A stretch of DNA of 64,000 bases from Mugil cephalus (Eukaryota > Chordata > Actinopteri > Mugiliformes > Mugilidae), in assembly GCF_022458985.1 (NCBI RefSeq), contig NC_061786.1, positions 19,784,974 to 19,848,973 of the forward strand, written 5' to 3'. Both the position numbers and the translations under genes were made by a program. Shown piece after piece: positions 1 to 11,263 of the stretch. The notes under the pieces are model-generated. The model was given only the letters and a program-made list of their open reading frames with translations. It had not been told where the DNA came from and ran no database searches. Numbering within the stretch: position 1 is the stretch's first letter; the number at the start of each line of letters is the position of its first letter.

Positions 1-121
1 TAATGTGGATTCAGGTCATTTTCAGGTTGTATTTGTTTCTTATTTGAAGAGGAAGTAATGAGGGAAACAACACATGCACAACTCTGCAGAATATTAAAGT
101 GTGTATCTGTTAATCTCACAG

Positions 122-427
122 GTCTAACTGATGGAAGTGATGTGACACAGACCTCCATAGTGTGGGGAAAGAAGGGCGAAAGTGCAACAATGCACTGCAA
201 CCACACAAAGGGGTTGTTTTTTATCCATATGTACTGGTACAGACAGCTGCCTGGAGAAACTATGAAACAGATCGTCTACACAAGGACTGGCAATGACAAT
301 CATGACTTTGGAGAATTCAGCAAAGAGAAATTCTCAGCCACCAAGACTGCTCCTGAGAATGGGACGTTCACAGTGAAGAATCTGGAGCCAGGAGATAAAG
401 GCTTGTATTTCTGTGCTGTCAGTGATA
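122..427 (+). CDS. TRBV: V01: TCR beta V exon, family A (leader outside window)
   Basis: The V exon follows an acceptor (ctcacag) at 121; its leader exon lies before base 1. It encodes the ligand-binding Ig domain of a TCR chain. Visible: start SDVTQTSIVW, first Cys in HCNHTKG, MYWYRQLPGE, and second Cys in YFCAVS. CDR1 is HTKGLFFIH and CDR2 is TRTGNDNHD. RSS: heptamer cacattg 428-434 (consensus cacagtg), 23-bp spacer, nonamer acaaaaacg 458-466. Both RSS parts differ from consensus, so rearrangement may be weak. The exon is otherwise open. The family B gene that follows other A genes is missing here; a LINE fragment takes its place. Confidence 0.85.
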
Positions 428-467
428 CACATTGATACAGACGCATTTAATAGCTGAACAAAAACGC

Positions 468-798
468 CAAAGCACCATCAGAGCAGCTATGTACACACCA
501 CACAATGTATGACACCCCCACCTGCAGCTCTTTATCTCTGAGACAGTTATGTGTCAGATTCTGACTTTATAGACATTTTATCAAACAAGGTCTCATCATT
601 TTGTTACCACATATAAACAGTAAAGATCAGCAAACGGAACAAAAGTCTGTTAAAAAGAAAAGTTCAAAATGTTTTACATACTGAAATGATTATCATCCTG
701 AGAACAAACAAGTCCTGATGCAGCTCAACAGTCTTTCCTCTCTGAAAGCATCTTTTTCCTCCAGCAGGAGGAGGCACAGCTTAACAAATGACTCCTAA
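468..798. other. 3' flank of V01, cassette spacer
   Basis: This spacer matches the one after V02, V04, V06 and V08 (for example gcagctatgtacacaccac and tcatcctgagaacaaacaag). In those copies it leads into a family B leader exon. Here the match stops after aaatgactcct at about 798, where LINE sequence begins. Confidence 0.7.
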
Positions 799-2088
799 CT
801 CAAATCACTTTATTTACATAGCACCTTTTGAACAAATGAATTGCAACACAATGTGATTTACATAGAAAACAAACAAATATAAAATGAACCCACAGAAAAA
901 AATAGGTAAAATATACATTTAAGATTAATTACAAGCTAAGGTAAAAAGGTGGGTCTTGAGTGTCTTTTTCAAAATATCAACACTGTGCAGCCCTGAGGTC
1001 CTCCTGCAGGCTGTTCCGTAGATGTGGGCCATAAAACTGAAAAGATGTCTCACCATACTTCTTTGTCTTAACTCTAGGAACCACTAAAAGGCCAGTACCA
1101 GAGGACCTCAGGGCTGCAAGGGGGCGACATGGTAAAAGCAGATCTGACAAATATGAGAGACCAAGACCATTAAGACATCTATAAACCAAAAAAATAGCCT
1201 TAGGTCAGAGTCTCTGTGTTTGCTCGAGAGAGAAATGGCCTGACTCTGGCTGTGTTCTTGAGGTGATAAAATCCAGTTTTTGCTAAGTTTTTAATGTGAT
1301 GGATAAAACAATGATGAAAGTCAATAACAACGCCCAGGTTTGTTTTACCTATTGTGAAGGAGATAGAGACATTGATCATAATTTTGGTAAAAGTTTCCTC
1401 AGTTTTGTCCTGGTTGAGCTGCAGGAAGTTCTCTGCTATCCAGGTCTTAATATCTAAAATACAGTTAAAAAGAACATCAACCGGTCCAAGGTCATCAGGA
1501 GACATGGTGATGTATAGCTGGGTATCATCAGCGTAGCTGTGAAAACATTCTCCTGTTGACATCACCAAGTAGCTGTATGTACAGATTAAAAAGTGGTGGA
1601 CCTAGGATTGAGCTTTAGGGGACACCACAATCCAGTTTTTATTTCTCAGAAGAGGAGGCTCCATTGATAAACACATAAAATTGTCTGCCAGAGAGGTAGG
1701 ATTTAAACCAGTTAGAAACAGCACATGAGAGGCTGATCATGTCGTGAAGTTGGCTTAAAAAAAAATATTGTAGTCTACCATGAGAAACGCTGCACTCAAA
1801 TCCAGTATAACCAGGACAGAGACTTTACCCTTTTCCAGGTTCATACGAATATCATTTAAAACCTGATCAGGGCAGTCTCAGTACTGTGACTGTCCGACAA
1901 TCAGATTGGAAAATATTGTACAAACTGTGACTTTTCATAAAATCATTCAACTAGTTAAAACCCACTTTGTGAAAAATTCTGTTTAAAACTGGCAGATTGG
2001 ACACTGGTCTGGAATAGTGTCGAAATTATTCCTCTTCAGAAGAGACCTGACCAGAGTTTTCTTAAAAGCACTTGGGAAAACTCCTGTG
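799..2088 (-). mobile_element. L2-type LINE fragment, 5'-truncated
   Basis: Read on the minus strand, this carries pieces of a non-LTR reverse transcriptase: a YADDTQLY catalytic box near 1530-1500, ENFLQLNQDKTE near 1430, GFYHLKNTARVRPFLS near 1260, and the C-terminal VPRVKTKKYGE region at about 1090-1050. The 3' end (about 799-880) is AT-rich non-coding tail. The frame is interrupted, so it is a dead copy. It joins V cassette sequence at both ends: the left junction lies upstream of where a family B gene should start, and the right junction lies in sequence resembling 6135-6200. L2/Maui assignment is from the RT motifs; exact ends are approximate. Confidence 0.75.
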
Positions 2089-2343
2089 CATCCATGGCTG
2101 AAGTGCCCACGAACAAGGAACCTAGCCACCTCTAAACTGCTCCTCAAGTTTCTTTTATATCGATAAAATATGAAAGTAGTCACAACCATTTATGTGGAAC
2201 AAGAGCATCAAAGTCTGTAAACTCTCCTCTCAGTACAGTCTGTTTCAGATCCACTCAGTGACTTAGTATAAAAAAAAAAAGTGGTGCCACTCTCCTTCAT
2301 AAATACCACAACACTCACAGCTTGACTCATCATGATGATCACA

Positions 2344-2353
2344 GGACGTTACT
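2344..2353 (-). promoter_or_regulatory. CRE-like decamer upstream of V02 (altered)
   Basis: The site ggacgttact corresponds to ggacgtcact at the same place in V04 and V06. The reverse complement of the latter, agtgacgtcc, is one base from the Vbeta promoter decamer AGTGACRTCA. V02 has a C to T change in the CGTCA core, which may weaken its promoter. Confidence 0.35.
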
Positions 2354-2440
2354 CAAAGCAGAGACACTCCCACCACCTGAAACTCTTCACATGTCTGTAA
2401 ATACGCTGCCATTCATTGATCAGCCTCAGAGATCCAGAAC

Positions 2441-3005
2441 ATGGACGTTAGCAGACACGCTCACCTCAGCTTTGTTATATTTCTGCTGTGGATGAAAGGT
2501 AAAATCCTTCCTGTTCAGTACGACATGGATATTATCGTTGTCAAACGAAGCGTCCTCGGATTGATGTTTCTTTAGTTTTAATGTGGATTTCAGGTCATTT
2601 TCAGGTTGTATCCGTTTCTTATTTGAAGAGGAAGTAATGAGGGAAACAACACAGGCACAACTCTGCAGAATATTAAAGTGTGTATCTGTTAATCTCACAG
2701 GTCTAACTGATGGAAGTGATGTGACACAGACCTCCATACTGTGGGGAAAGAAGGGTGAAAGTAAAACAATGGAATGCAACCACAGAAAGGATTTTAGTCA
2801 TAACCAGATGTACTGGTACAGACAGCTGCCTGGAGAAACTATGAAACAGATCGTCTACACAACGACTGCCAGTAAAAATCATGACTTTGGAGAATTCAGC
2901 AAAGAAAAATTCTCAGCCACCAAGGATTTCGCTGAGAATGGGACGTTCACAGTGAAGAATCTGGAGCCAGGAGATAAAGGCTTGTATTTCTGTGCTGTGA
3001 GTCAA
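2441..3005 (+). CDS. TRBV: V02: TCR beta V gene, family A
   Basis: Leader exon 2441-2498 (MDVSRHAHLS then a hydrophobic stretch), 202-bp intron, V exon 2701-3005. The split Gly codon (G|GT) at the exon join is kept throughout this family. The product is a TCR V domain: after signal cleavage near SDVTQ, it has Cys in ECNHRKD, MYWYRQLPGE and YFCAVS. CDR1 is HRKDFSHNQ, unlike the HTKG type of V01 and V04 and shared only with V06. CDR2 is TTTASKNHD. RSS: heptamer cacagtg 3006-3012, 23-bp spacer, nonamer acaaaaacc 3036-3044, all consensus. The gene looks functional. Confidence 0.9.
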
Positions 3006-3477
3006 CACAGTGATGCAGACGCATTTAATAGCTGAACAAAAACCCCAAAGCACCATCAGAGCAGCTATGTACACACCACACAATGTATGACACCCCCACC
3101 TGCAGCTCTTTATCTCTGAGACAGTTATGTGTCAGATTCTGACTTTATAGACATTTTATCAAACAAGGTCTCATCACTTTGTTACCACATATAAACAGTA
3201 AAGATCAGCAGATGGAACAAAAGTCTGATAAAAAGAAAAGTGTTTTAAATACTGAAATAATTATCATCCTGAGAACAAACAAGTCCTGATGCAGCTCAAC
3301 AAGCTTTCCACTCTGAAAGCATCTTGTTGAGGAGACACACTTCAACAAATGACTCCTCTCTGACTCCTCCTCTGCTCTTTCCACTGAATCAGTGAAACAT
3401 TCTCATCCACAGACCGAACTGACAAGGACCTGAAAGACAAACTGGCTGTAGGAGCCTCCAATCCAAACTTCTTTAAA

Positions 3478-3914
3478 ATGATTTTTATGCTTTTCACGTT
3501 CTGTTTTCTTCATCTGTCGGGAAATAAGGGTGAGAACAACAAATATGTTCTAGAACAAGACAAAGTTTACAGTTCCTGCATTTAAAGTCTGGTCTGCTTT
3601 GTTCCACAGCTGCCTCCGACAACAGACAAGTCACCCAGACACCTCCTTTCATGGTGAAGAAAGCTGGTGAATCTGTCAACGGAGAAATTAAATGTTCACA
3701 CAGTATCACAAACTATCAAGTTATTCTCTGGTACAAACAAGATGAACACAAAGCTCTGAAACTCCTGGGATATCTGAACTTAGATTCCCCAAAGCCTGAA
3801 GACAACGTGAAGCATAAAATCAGCTTTGATGGAGATGGACGTAAACAATCAAGCCTCAACATTTCTAGTCTTGAATTAAGTGACAGCGCTGTGTATTTCT
3901 GTGCTGCCAGTCGA
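3478..3914 (+). CDS. TRBV: V03: TCR beta V gene, family B
   Basis: Leader exon 3478-3529 (MIFMLFTFCFLHLSGNK), 80-bp intron with donor gtgag, V exon 3610-3914. The mature domain begins near SDNRQVTQTP. First Cys is in IKCSHS, then ILWYKQDEHKALKLLGY, then DSAVYFCAAS. CDR1 is SITNYQV and CDR2 is LNLDSPKPED. RSS: cacagtg 3915-3921, 23-bp spacer, acaaaaacc 3945-3953. It sits about 430 bp after the V02 RSS, so this short spacer must hold its promoter. No defect seen. Confidence 0.9.
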
Positions 3915-4169
3915 CACAGTGCTGCAGATTCCACTAAACCCAATACAAAAACCTTCCTTTATCTGTCTGACACACAGAAAAGACATTGAAGCTCCTGAAC
4001 ACCTGCAGCCTCACAACCATTTATGTGGAACAAGAGCATCAAAGTCTGTAAACTCTCCTCTCAGTACAGTCTGTTTCAGATCCACTCAGTGACTTAGAAA
4101 ATGAAAGTGGTGACACTCTTCTTCATAAACACCACAACAATCACAGCTTGACTCATCATGATGATCACA

Positions 4170-4179
4170 GGACGTCACT
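4170..4179 (-). promoter_or_regulatory. CRE-like Vbeta decamer upstream of V04
   Basis: The sequence ggacgtcact contains the ACGTCA core of a cAMP-response element; its reverse complement agtgacgtcc matches 9 of 10 positions of the mammalian Vbeta decamer. An identical site precedes V06 at 6397-6406. Function here is inferred from position, about 90 bp before the leader exon. Confidence 0.45.
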
Positions 4180-4266
4180 CAAAGCAGAGACACTCCCACC
4201 ACCTGAAACTCTTCACATGTCTGTAAACACGCTGCCATTCATTGATCAGCCTCAGACCTCCAAAAC

Positions 4267-4831
4267 TTGGACATTAGCAGACACGGTCACCTCAGCTTTG
4301 TTATATTTCTGCTGTGGATGAAAGGTAAAATCCTTCCTGTTTAGTACGACATTGATATTATTGTTGTTAAGTAAGGCATCTTTAGATTGTTGTTCTTTTG
4401 TTTTTATGTGGATTTCAGGTCATTTTCAGGTTGTGACTGTTTCTTATTTGAAGAGGAATTAATGAGGGAAACAAGACATGCACAACTCTGCAGAATATGA
4501 AAGTGTATATCTGTTAATCTCACAGGTCTAACTGATGGAAGTGATGTGACACAGACCTCCATACTGTGGGAAAAGAAGGGTGAAAGTGCAACAATGCACT
4601 GCAACCACACAAAGGGGAGTTTATATTTCCAGATGTACTGGTATAGACAACTTCCTGGAGAAACTATGAAACAGATCGTCTACACAACGACTGGCAACAA
4701 AAATCATGACTTTGGAGAATTCATCAAAGAGAAATTCTCAGCCACCAAGGATGTCGCAGAGAGTGGGACGTTCACAGTGAAGAATCTGGAGCCAGGAGAT
4801 AAAGGCTTGTATTTCTGTGCTGTCAGTGATA
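4267..4831 (+). pseudogene. TRBV: V04: family A V gene without a start codon
   Basis: The leader exon would span 4267-4324, but the first codon is TTG where V02 and V06 have ATG, and no upstream in-frame ATG is close. The only in-frame ATG (tgg atg aaa g) lies at the very end of the exon and would leave no signal peptide. Splice sites, the V exon 4526-4831 (HCNHTKGSLYFQ, TTTGNKNHD, YFCAVSD) and the RSS (cacagtg 4832-4838, spacer 23, acaaaaacc 4862-4870) are intact. It could rearrange but would probably not give a surface receptor, unless TTG initiation occurs. Confidence 0.8.
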
Positions 4832-5315
4832 CACAGTGATACAGATGCATTTAATAGCTGAACAAAAACCCCAAAGCACCATCAGAGCAGCTATGTACAC
4901 ACCACACAATGCATGACACCCCCACCTGCAGCTCTTTATCTCTGAGACAGTTATGTGTCAGATTCTGTCAAACACATTGTCAAACATGGTCTCATCACTT
5001 TGTTACCACATATAAACAGTAAAGATCAGCAGACGGAACAAAAGTCTGTTAAAAAGAAAAGTTCAAAATATTTTAAATACTGAAATAATTATCATCCTGA
5101 GAACAAACAAGTCCTGATGCAGCTCAACAGTCTTTTGTCTCTGAAAGTATCTTTTTTCTCCAGCAAGAGGAGACACACTTCAACAAATGACTCCTCTCTG
5201 ACTCCTCCTCTGCTCTTTCCACTGAACCAGTGAAACGTTCTCATCCACAGACTGAACTGACAAGGACCTGAAAGACAAACTGTCTGTAGGAGTCTCCAAT
5301 CCAAACTTCTTCAAC

Positions 5316-5752
5316 ATGATTTTAATGCTCTTCATGTTCTGTTTTCTTCATTTGTCGGGAAATAAGGGTGAGACAAACAACAATATCCTAGAACAAGACA
5401 AAGTTTACAGTTCCTGCATTTAAAGTCTGGTCTGCTTTGTTCCACAGCTGCCTCCGACAACAGACAAGTCACTCAGACACCTCCTTTCATAGTGAAGAAA
5501 GCTGGTGAATCTGTCAACAGTGAGATTAAATGTTCACACAGCATCACAAGCTACAACGTTATTCTCTGGTACAAACAAGACAAACACAAAGCTCTGAAGC
5601 TCCTGGGATATCTGAGTTATGATTCCCCAAAGCCTGAAGACAACGTGAAGCATAAAATCAGCTTTGATGGAGATGGAAGTAAACAATCAAGCCTCAACAT
5701 TTCTAATCTTGAATTAAGTGACAGTGCTGTGTATTTCTGTGCTGCCAGTCGG
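5316..5752 (+). CDS. TRBV: V05: TCR beta V gene, family B
   Basis: Leader exon 5316-5367, 80-bp intron, V exon 5448-5752. Very close to V03. CDR1 is SITSYNV and CDR2 is LSYDSPKPED; framework 3 reads KISFDGDGSKQSSLNIS and ends YFCAAS. RSS: cacagtg 5753-5759, 23-bp spacer, acaaaaacc 5783-5791. It pairs with V04 as one A-B cassette. No defect seen. Confidence 0.9.
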
Positions 5753-5791
5753 CACAGTGCTGCAGATTCCACTAAACCCAATACAAAAACC

Positions 5792-6492
5792 TTCCTTTAT
5801 CTGTCTGACACACAGAAAACACATTGAAGCTCCTGAACACCTGCAGCCTCCACCTCAAGTAAACCTTTGATGAATCTGATCACCAGTTTTGTTTCAGCTT
5901 TGACGTCTTCTGACACTTGTTGTGATGTTGGAAATAAATATTGCTTCACTTTATGATGGTTGTGAGCATTTATCAAACATTAATGACATACATATTGACT
6001 CGATATGCAACTAAAGATGCATTTAAATCATCAGATATGCTGATGATGATGTTCTGTATCATCTGATCAGTTAAAGAGAGTTAAAATGACAAGTGGTTAA
6101 AAGAGTGGATGTGGAACCATAGGGTCACTGGTACTAATCCCGTTTATCCATGGATGAAGTGTTCATGAACAAGGAACCCACCCACCTCTAAACTGTTCCT
6201 TTTTTTTTTTTTAATATCAATAAAATATGAAAATAGTCACAACTCTTAATGTGGAACAAGAGCATTAAAGTCTGTAAACTCTCCTCTCAGTACAGTCTGT
6301 TTCAGATCCACTCAGTGACTTAGAAAATGAAAGTGGTGACACTCTTCTTCATAAATACCACAACAATCACAGCTTGACTCATCATGATGATCACAGGACG
6401 TCACTCAAAGCAGAGACACTCCCACCACCTAAAACTCTTCACATGTCTGTAAATACGCTGCCATTCATTGATCAGCCTCAGACCTCCAGAAC
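5792..6492. other. Spacer between V05 and V06
   Basis: The first 100 bp repeat the 3' flank of other B genes. About 5930-6200 is AT-rich with a T run near 6201-6212. From about 6240 it repeats the upstream region of V02 and V04 and carries the CRE-like site at 6397-6406. No coding feature seen. Confidence 0.6.
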
Positions 6493-7056
6493 ATGGAAGT
6501 TAGCAGACACGCTCACCTCAGCTTTGTTATATTTCTGCTGTGGATGAAAGGTAAAATCCTTCCTGTTCAGTACGACATGGATATTATCGTTGTTAAGTAA
6601 GGCATCCTCAGATTGTTGTTCTTCAGTTTAAATGTGGATTTCAGGTCATTTTCAGGTTGTGACTGTTTCTTATTTGAAGAGGAAGTAATGAGGGAAACAA
6701 GACATGCACAACTCTGTAGAATATTAAAGTGTGTATTTGTTAATCTCACATGTCTAACTGATGGAAGTGATGTGACACAGACCTCCATAGTGTGGGGAAA
6801 GATGGGGGAAAGTAAAACAATGGAATGCAACCACAGAAAGGATTTTAGTCATAACCAGATGTACTGGTACAGACAGCTGCCTGGAGAAACTATGAAACAA
6901 ATCGTCTACACAATAGCTGGCAACAAAAATCATGACTTTGGAGAATTCAGCAAAGAAAAATTCTCAGCCACCAAGGATTTCGCAGAGAATGGGACATTCA
7001 CAGTGAAGAATCTGGAGCCAGGAGATAAAGGCTTGTATTTCTGTGCTGTGAGTCAA
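6493..7056 (+). pseudogene. TRBV: V06: family A V gene with a lost splice acceptor
   Basis: Leader exon 6493-6550 is intact with ATG. The V exon would begin at 6752, but the acceptor that reads ctcacag in V01, V02 and V04 reads ctcacat here, so the AG dinucleotide (6750-6751) is AT. The V exon is otherwise open: ECNHRKDFSHNQ, TIAGNKNHD, YFCAVSQ, with consensus RSS cacagtg 7057-7063, spacer 23, acaaaaacc 7087-7095. A downstream AG (in ggaag, about 12 bp in) might be used and would trim the residues just before the mature domain, so complete loss of function is likely but not certain. Confidence 0.75.
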
Positions 7057-7545
7057 CACAGTGATACAGACACATTTAATAACTGAACAAAAACCCCAAA
7101 GCACCATCAGAGCAGCTATGTAGACACCACACAATGTATGACACCCCCACCTGCAGCTCTTTATCTCTGAGACAGTCATGTGACAGATTCTGACTTTATA
7201 GACATTTTATCAAACAAGGTCTCATCACTTTGTTACCACATATAAACAGTAAAGATCAGCAGACGGAACAAAAGTCTGATAAAAAGAAAAGTTCAAAGTG
7301 TTTTAAATACTGAAATAATTATCATCCTGAGAATAAACAAGTCCTGATGCAGCTCAACAGTCTTTCCTCTCTGAAAGCATCTTTTTCCTCCAGCAGGAGG
7401 AGACACACTTCAACAAATGACTCCTCTCTGACTCCTCCTCTGCTCTTTCCACTGAACCAGTGAAACGTTCTCATCCACAGACTGAACTGACAAGGACCTG
7501 AAAGACAAACTGGCTGTAGGAGTCTCCAATCCAAACTTCTTCAAC

Positions 7546-7982
7546 ATGATTTTAATGCTCTTTATGTTCTGTTTTCTTCATTTGTCGGGAAATAAGGGTG
7601 AGACCAACAACAATATTCTAGAACAAGACAAAGTTTACAGTTCCTGCATTTAAAGTCTGGTCTGCTTTGTTCCACAGCTGCCTCCGACAACAGACGAGTC
7701 ACCCAGACACCTCCTTTCATGGTGGAGAAAGCTGGTGAATCTGTGAAAAGCGAGATTAAATGTTCACACAGTATCTCAAGCTACGACGTTATTCTCTGGT
7801 ACAAACAAGATGAACACAAAGCTCTGAAGCTCCTGGGATATATGAATGTTGACTTCCCAAATCCTGAAGACAACGTGAAGCATAAAATCAGCTTTGATGG
7901 AGATGGACGTAAATATTCAAGCCTCAACATTTCTAATCTTGAATTAAGTGACAGCGCTGTGTATTTCTGTGCTGCTAGTTGA
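7546..7982 (+). CDS. TRBV: V07: TCR beta V gene, family B, stop as last germline codon
   Basis: Leader exon 7546-7597, 80-bp intron, V exon 7678-7982. CDR1 is SISSYDV and CDR2 is MNVDFPNPED. The V exon ends C-A-A-S-stop: the TGA at 7980-7982 abuts the heptamer and replaces CGA of V03 and V09. V(D)J joining usually trims a few bases, so the stop can be removed and the gene may work, with a bias to trimmed joints. RSS: cacagtg 7983-7989, spacer 23, acaaaaacc 8013-8021. Together with V08 it is duplicated as V09-V10 about 2.33 kb downstream. Confidence 0.8.
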
Positions 7983-8021
7983 CACAGTGCTTCAGATTCC
8001 ACTAAACCCAATACAAAAACC

Positions 8022-8931
8022 TTCCTTTATCTGTCTGACACACAGAAAAGACATTGAGGCCACTGAACACCTGCAGCCTCCACCTCAAGCAAACCTTTGA
8101 TGAATCTGATCACTTTCACTTCTTCTGACATTTCTGACATTAATTACATACATTTTGACTAAATGTGTAAGTTAAGATTAATTTACAGCAACATTAATGC
8201 TTCTAACTATTTATTTTACAAACTGATCATTTATTTGTCAGATAAAATGTCTTCCTTAAGTTCAACCAGGGCTGAAGATCCTTAGCGCCCAAAATTACAG
8301 TTCCTGGTATAGAAAATTAATTAACTTTTTCCTTTACCACAACTGTTTGCTTGGGTCAATCTGTATAAAACATGCTTGCAATAGTTTAATCCGAAGAAAA
8401 GTGAAAAACATTTGGTTTATCACAGAGAGAAATGTTGAAATTATTTTGTTGAGGTTGTACTGAGGTTAATTTCGACATACATTACATGCACCTAGCTAGA
8501 AAAGTCCTTGTGAAGCAAATTTTCATCTTGACTTGATCACACTGTTCTTCTTAGTGACAAAATATAGTGAATACAGATTAAACTTCACCTAAGTCACTCA
8601 GATAACGAGCATCTCTGTGACTCTTCAGTCCATCACTACATTAAAGTCCACATGAATGATTTTTAATTGGCCTGGTAGATCTTTGCCAGGAGCGTAAACG
8701 CTTCCCGAAGGTGGGAAATACATCATATCATCAAATCAGCCCTCTTCAGCTTGTTGTTGTTTCTGATCTAAAGTACAGATGATGACCTGTTGGCGGTGCT
8801 CTAACGCCACTTCCACTGCTCTTTAACTGTCAATTCAGATTTGTATGGAGCTGCTCATTGGGAAACTCCCCTTGCAGCTGTTGATAACTCTGTAACTGTA
8901 CGAGACTGTGGCAGTTTCTGTCTGACACAAC
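8022..8931. repeat. Spacer duplicated upstream of V08 and V10
   Basis: About 8040-8930 recurs at about 10370-11263 with few differences (landmarks: gcgtaaacgc, gttggcggtg, acgagactgtgg). It is part of a 2.33-kb tandem duplication carrying a B and an A gene. It holds the promoter region of V08; no other coding feature seen. Confidence 0.75.
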
Positions 8932-9378
8932 ATGGATACAAGCATCATTAAACAAGGCGTCCTCAGGGTGTTCCTCTCTTTGCTGTGCATTTCAGGTAAT
9001 TAAAAACAAACCAAATGTTACATGTCAACATATTACACGAACAACGCAAACCTTTAATATTAATCTACACAGGTTTCATTGATGGGAGTGATGTGACACA
9101 GACCTCCATACTGTGGAAAAACAAGGGTGACAATGCAACAATACACTGCAACCACAACAAGGGCAGCAGCTATTTCCAGATGTACTGGTACAGACAGCTG
9201 CCTGGAGAAACTATGAAGCGAATTGTGTTCACTACGACTGCCAGTAAAGATCATGACTTTGGAGAATTCAGCAAAGAGAAATTCTCAGCCACCAAGGATG
9301 TTGCTGAGAGTGGGACGTTCACAGTGAAGAATCTGGAGCCAGGAGATAAAGGCTTGTATTTCTGTGCTGTCAGAGAGA
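8932..9378 (+). CDS. TRBV: V08: TCR beta V gene, family A
   Basis: Leader exon 8932-8995 (MDTSIIKQGVLRVFLSLLC), different from the MDVSRHAH leader of V02; 77-bp intron; V exon 9073-9378. CDR1 is HNKGSSYFQ, CDR2 is TTTASKDHD, and the exon ends YFCAVRE. RSS: cacagtg 9379-9385, spacer 23, acaaaaacc 9409-9417. It differs from V10 by four V-exon bases: three at 9235, 9239 and 9241 in CDR2 and one in the last codons before the heptamer. No defect seen. Confidence 0.9.
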
Positions 9379-9872
9379 CACAGTGATACAGACGCATTTA
9401 ATAGCTGAACAAAAACCCCAAAGCACCGTCAGAGCAGCTATGTACACACCACACAATGCATGACACCCCCACCTGCAGCTCTTTATCTCTGAGACAGTTA
9501 TGTGTCAGATTCTGACTTTATAGACACATTGTCAAACATGGTCTCATCACTTTGTTACCAAATATAAACAGTAAAGATCAGCAGACGGAACAAAAGTCTG
9601 TTAAAAAGAAAAGTTCAAAATATTTTAAATACTGAAATAATTATCATCCTGAGAACAAACAAGTCCTGATGCAGCTCAACAGTCTTTCCTCTCTGAAAGC
9701 ATCTTTTTCCTCCAGCAGGAGGAGACACACTTCAACAAATGACTCCTCTCTGACTCCTCCTCTGCTCTTTCCACTGAACCAGTGAAACGTTCTCATCCAC
9801 AGACTGAACTGACAAGGACCTGAAAGACAAACTGGCTGTAGGAGTCTCCAATCCAATCCAAACTTCTTCAAC

Positions 9873-10309
9873 ATGATTTTAATGCTTTTCACGTTCTGTT
9901 TTCTTCATCTGTCGGGAAATAAGGGTGAGACAAACAACTATGTTCTAGAACAAGACAAAGTTTACAGTTCCTGCATTTAAAGTCTGGTCTGCTTTGTTCC
10001 ACAGCTGCCTCCGACAACAAACAAGTCACCCAGACACCTCCTTTCATGGTGAAGAAAGCTGGTGAATCTGTGAACAGTGAGATTAAATGTTCACACAGTA
10101 TCTCAAACTACGACGTTATTCTTTGGTACAAACAAGACAAACACAAAGCTCTGAAGCTCCTGGGATATCTGAACACCATATTCCCATATCCTGAAGACAA
10201 CGTGAAGGATAAAATCAGCTTTGATGGACATGGAAGTACACAGTCAAGCCTCAACATTTCTAATCTTGAATTAAGTGACAGCGCTGTGTATTTCTGTGCT
10301 GCCAGTCGA
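9873..10309 (+). CDS. TRBV: V09: TCR beta V gene, family B
   Basis: Leader exon 9873-9924, 80-bp intron, V exon 10005-10309. Duplicate partner of V07 but with different loops: CDR1 SISNYDV, CDR2 LNTIFPYPED, and GHGSTQSS in the framework 3 loop. It has CGA rather than TGA before the heptamer. RSS: cacagtg 10310-10316, spacer 23, acaaaaacc 10340-10348. No defect seen. Confidence 0.9.
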
Positions 10310-10348
10310 CACAGTGCTTCAGATTCCACTAAACCCAATACAAAAACC

Positions 10349-11263
10349 TTCCTTTATCTGTCTGACACACAGAAAGACATTGAAGCTCCTGAACACCTGC
10401 AGCCTCCACCTCAAGCAAACCTTTGATGAATCTGATCACCAGTTTTGTTTCAGCTTTGACGTCTTCTGACATTAATTACATAAATTTTGACTAAATGTGT
10501 AAGTAAAGATTAATTTACAGCAACATTAATGCTTCTAACTATTTATTTTACAAACTGATCATTTATTTGTCAGATAAAATCTCTTCCTTAAGTTCAACCA
10601 GGGCTGAAGATCCTTAGCGCCCAAAATTACAGTTCCTGGTATAGAAAATTAATTAACTTTTTGCTTTACCACAACTGTTTGCTTGGGTCAATCTGTATAA
10701 AACATGCTTGCAATAGTTTAATCCGAAGAAAAGTGAAAAACATTTGGTTTATCACAGAGAGAAATGTTGAAATTATTTTGTTGAGGTTGTACTGAGATTA
10801 ATTTCGACATACATTACATGCACATAGCTAGAAAAGTCCTTGTGAAGCAAATTTTCATCTTGACTTGATCACACTGTTCTTCTTAGTGACAAAATATAGT
10901 GAATACAGATTAAACTTCACCCAAGTCACTCAGATAACGAGCATCTCTGTGACTCTTCAGTCCATCACTACATTAAAGTTCACATAAATGATTTTTAATT
11001 GGCCTGGCAGATCTTTGCCAGGAGCGTAAACGCTTCCTGAAGGGGGGAAATACATCATATCATCAAATCAGCCTTCTTAAGCTTGTTGTTGTTTCTGATC
11101 TAAAGTACAGATGATGACCTGTTGGCGGTGCTCTAACGCCACTTCCACTGCTCTTTAATTGTCAATTCAGATTTGTATGGAGCTGCTCATTGGGAAACTC
11201 CCCTTGCAGCTGTTGATAACTCTGTAACTGTACGAGACTGTGGCAGTTTCTGTCTGTCACAAC
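10349..11263. repeat. Second copy of the V08/V10 upstream spacer
   Basis: Near-identical to 8022-8931. It supplies the V10 promoter region. No independent gene seen. Confidence 0.75.

Noticed and set aside
9060-9254. Minus-strand open frames repeated opposite V exons
   Set aside because: They are shadows of the conserved V coding strand and recur only because the V genes recur.
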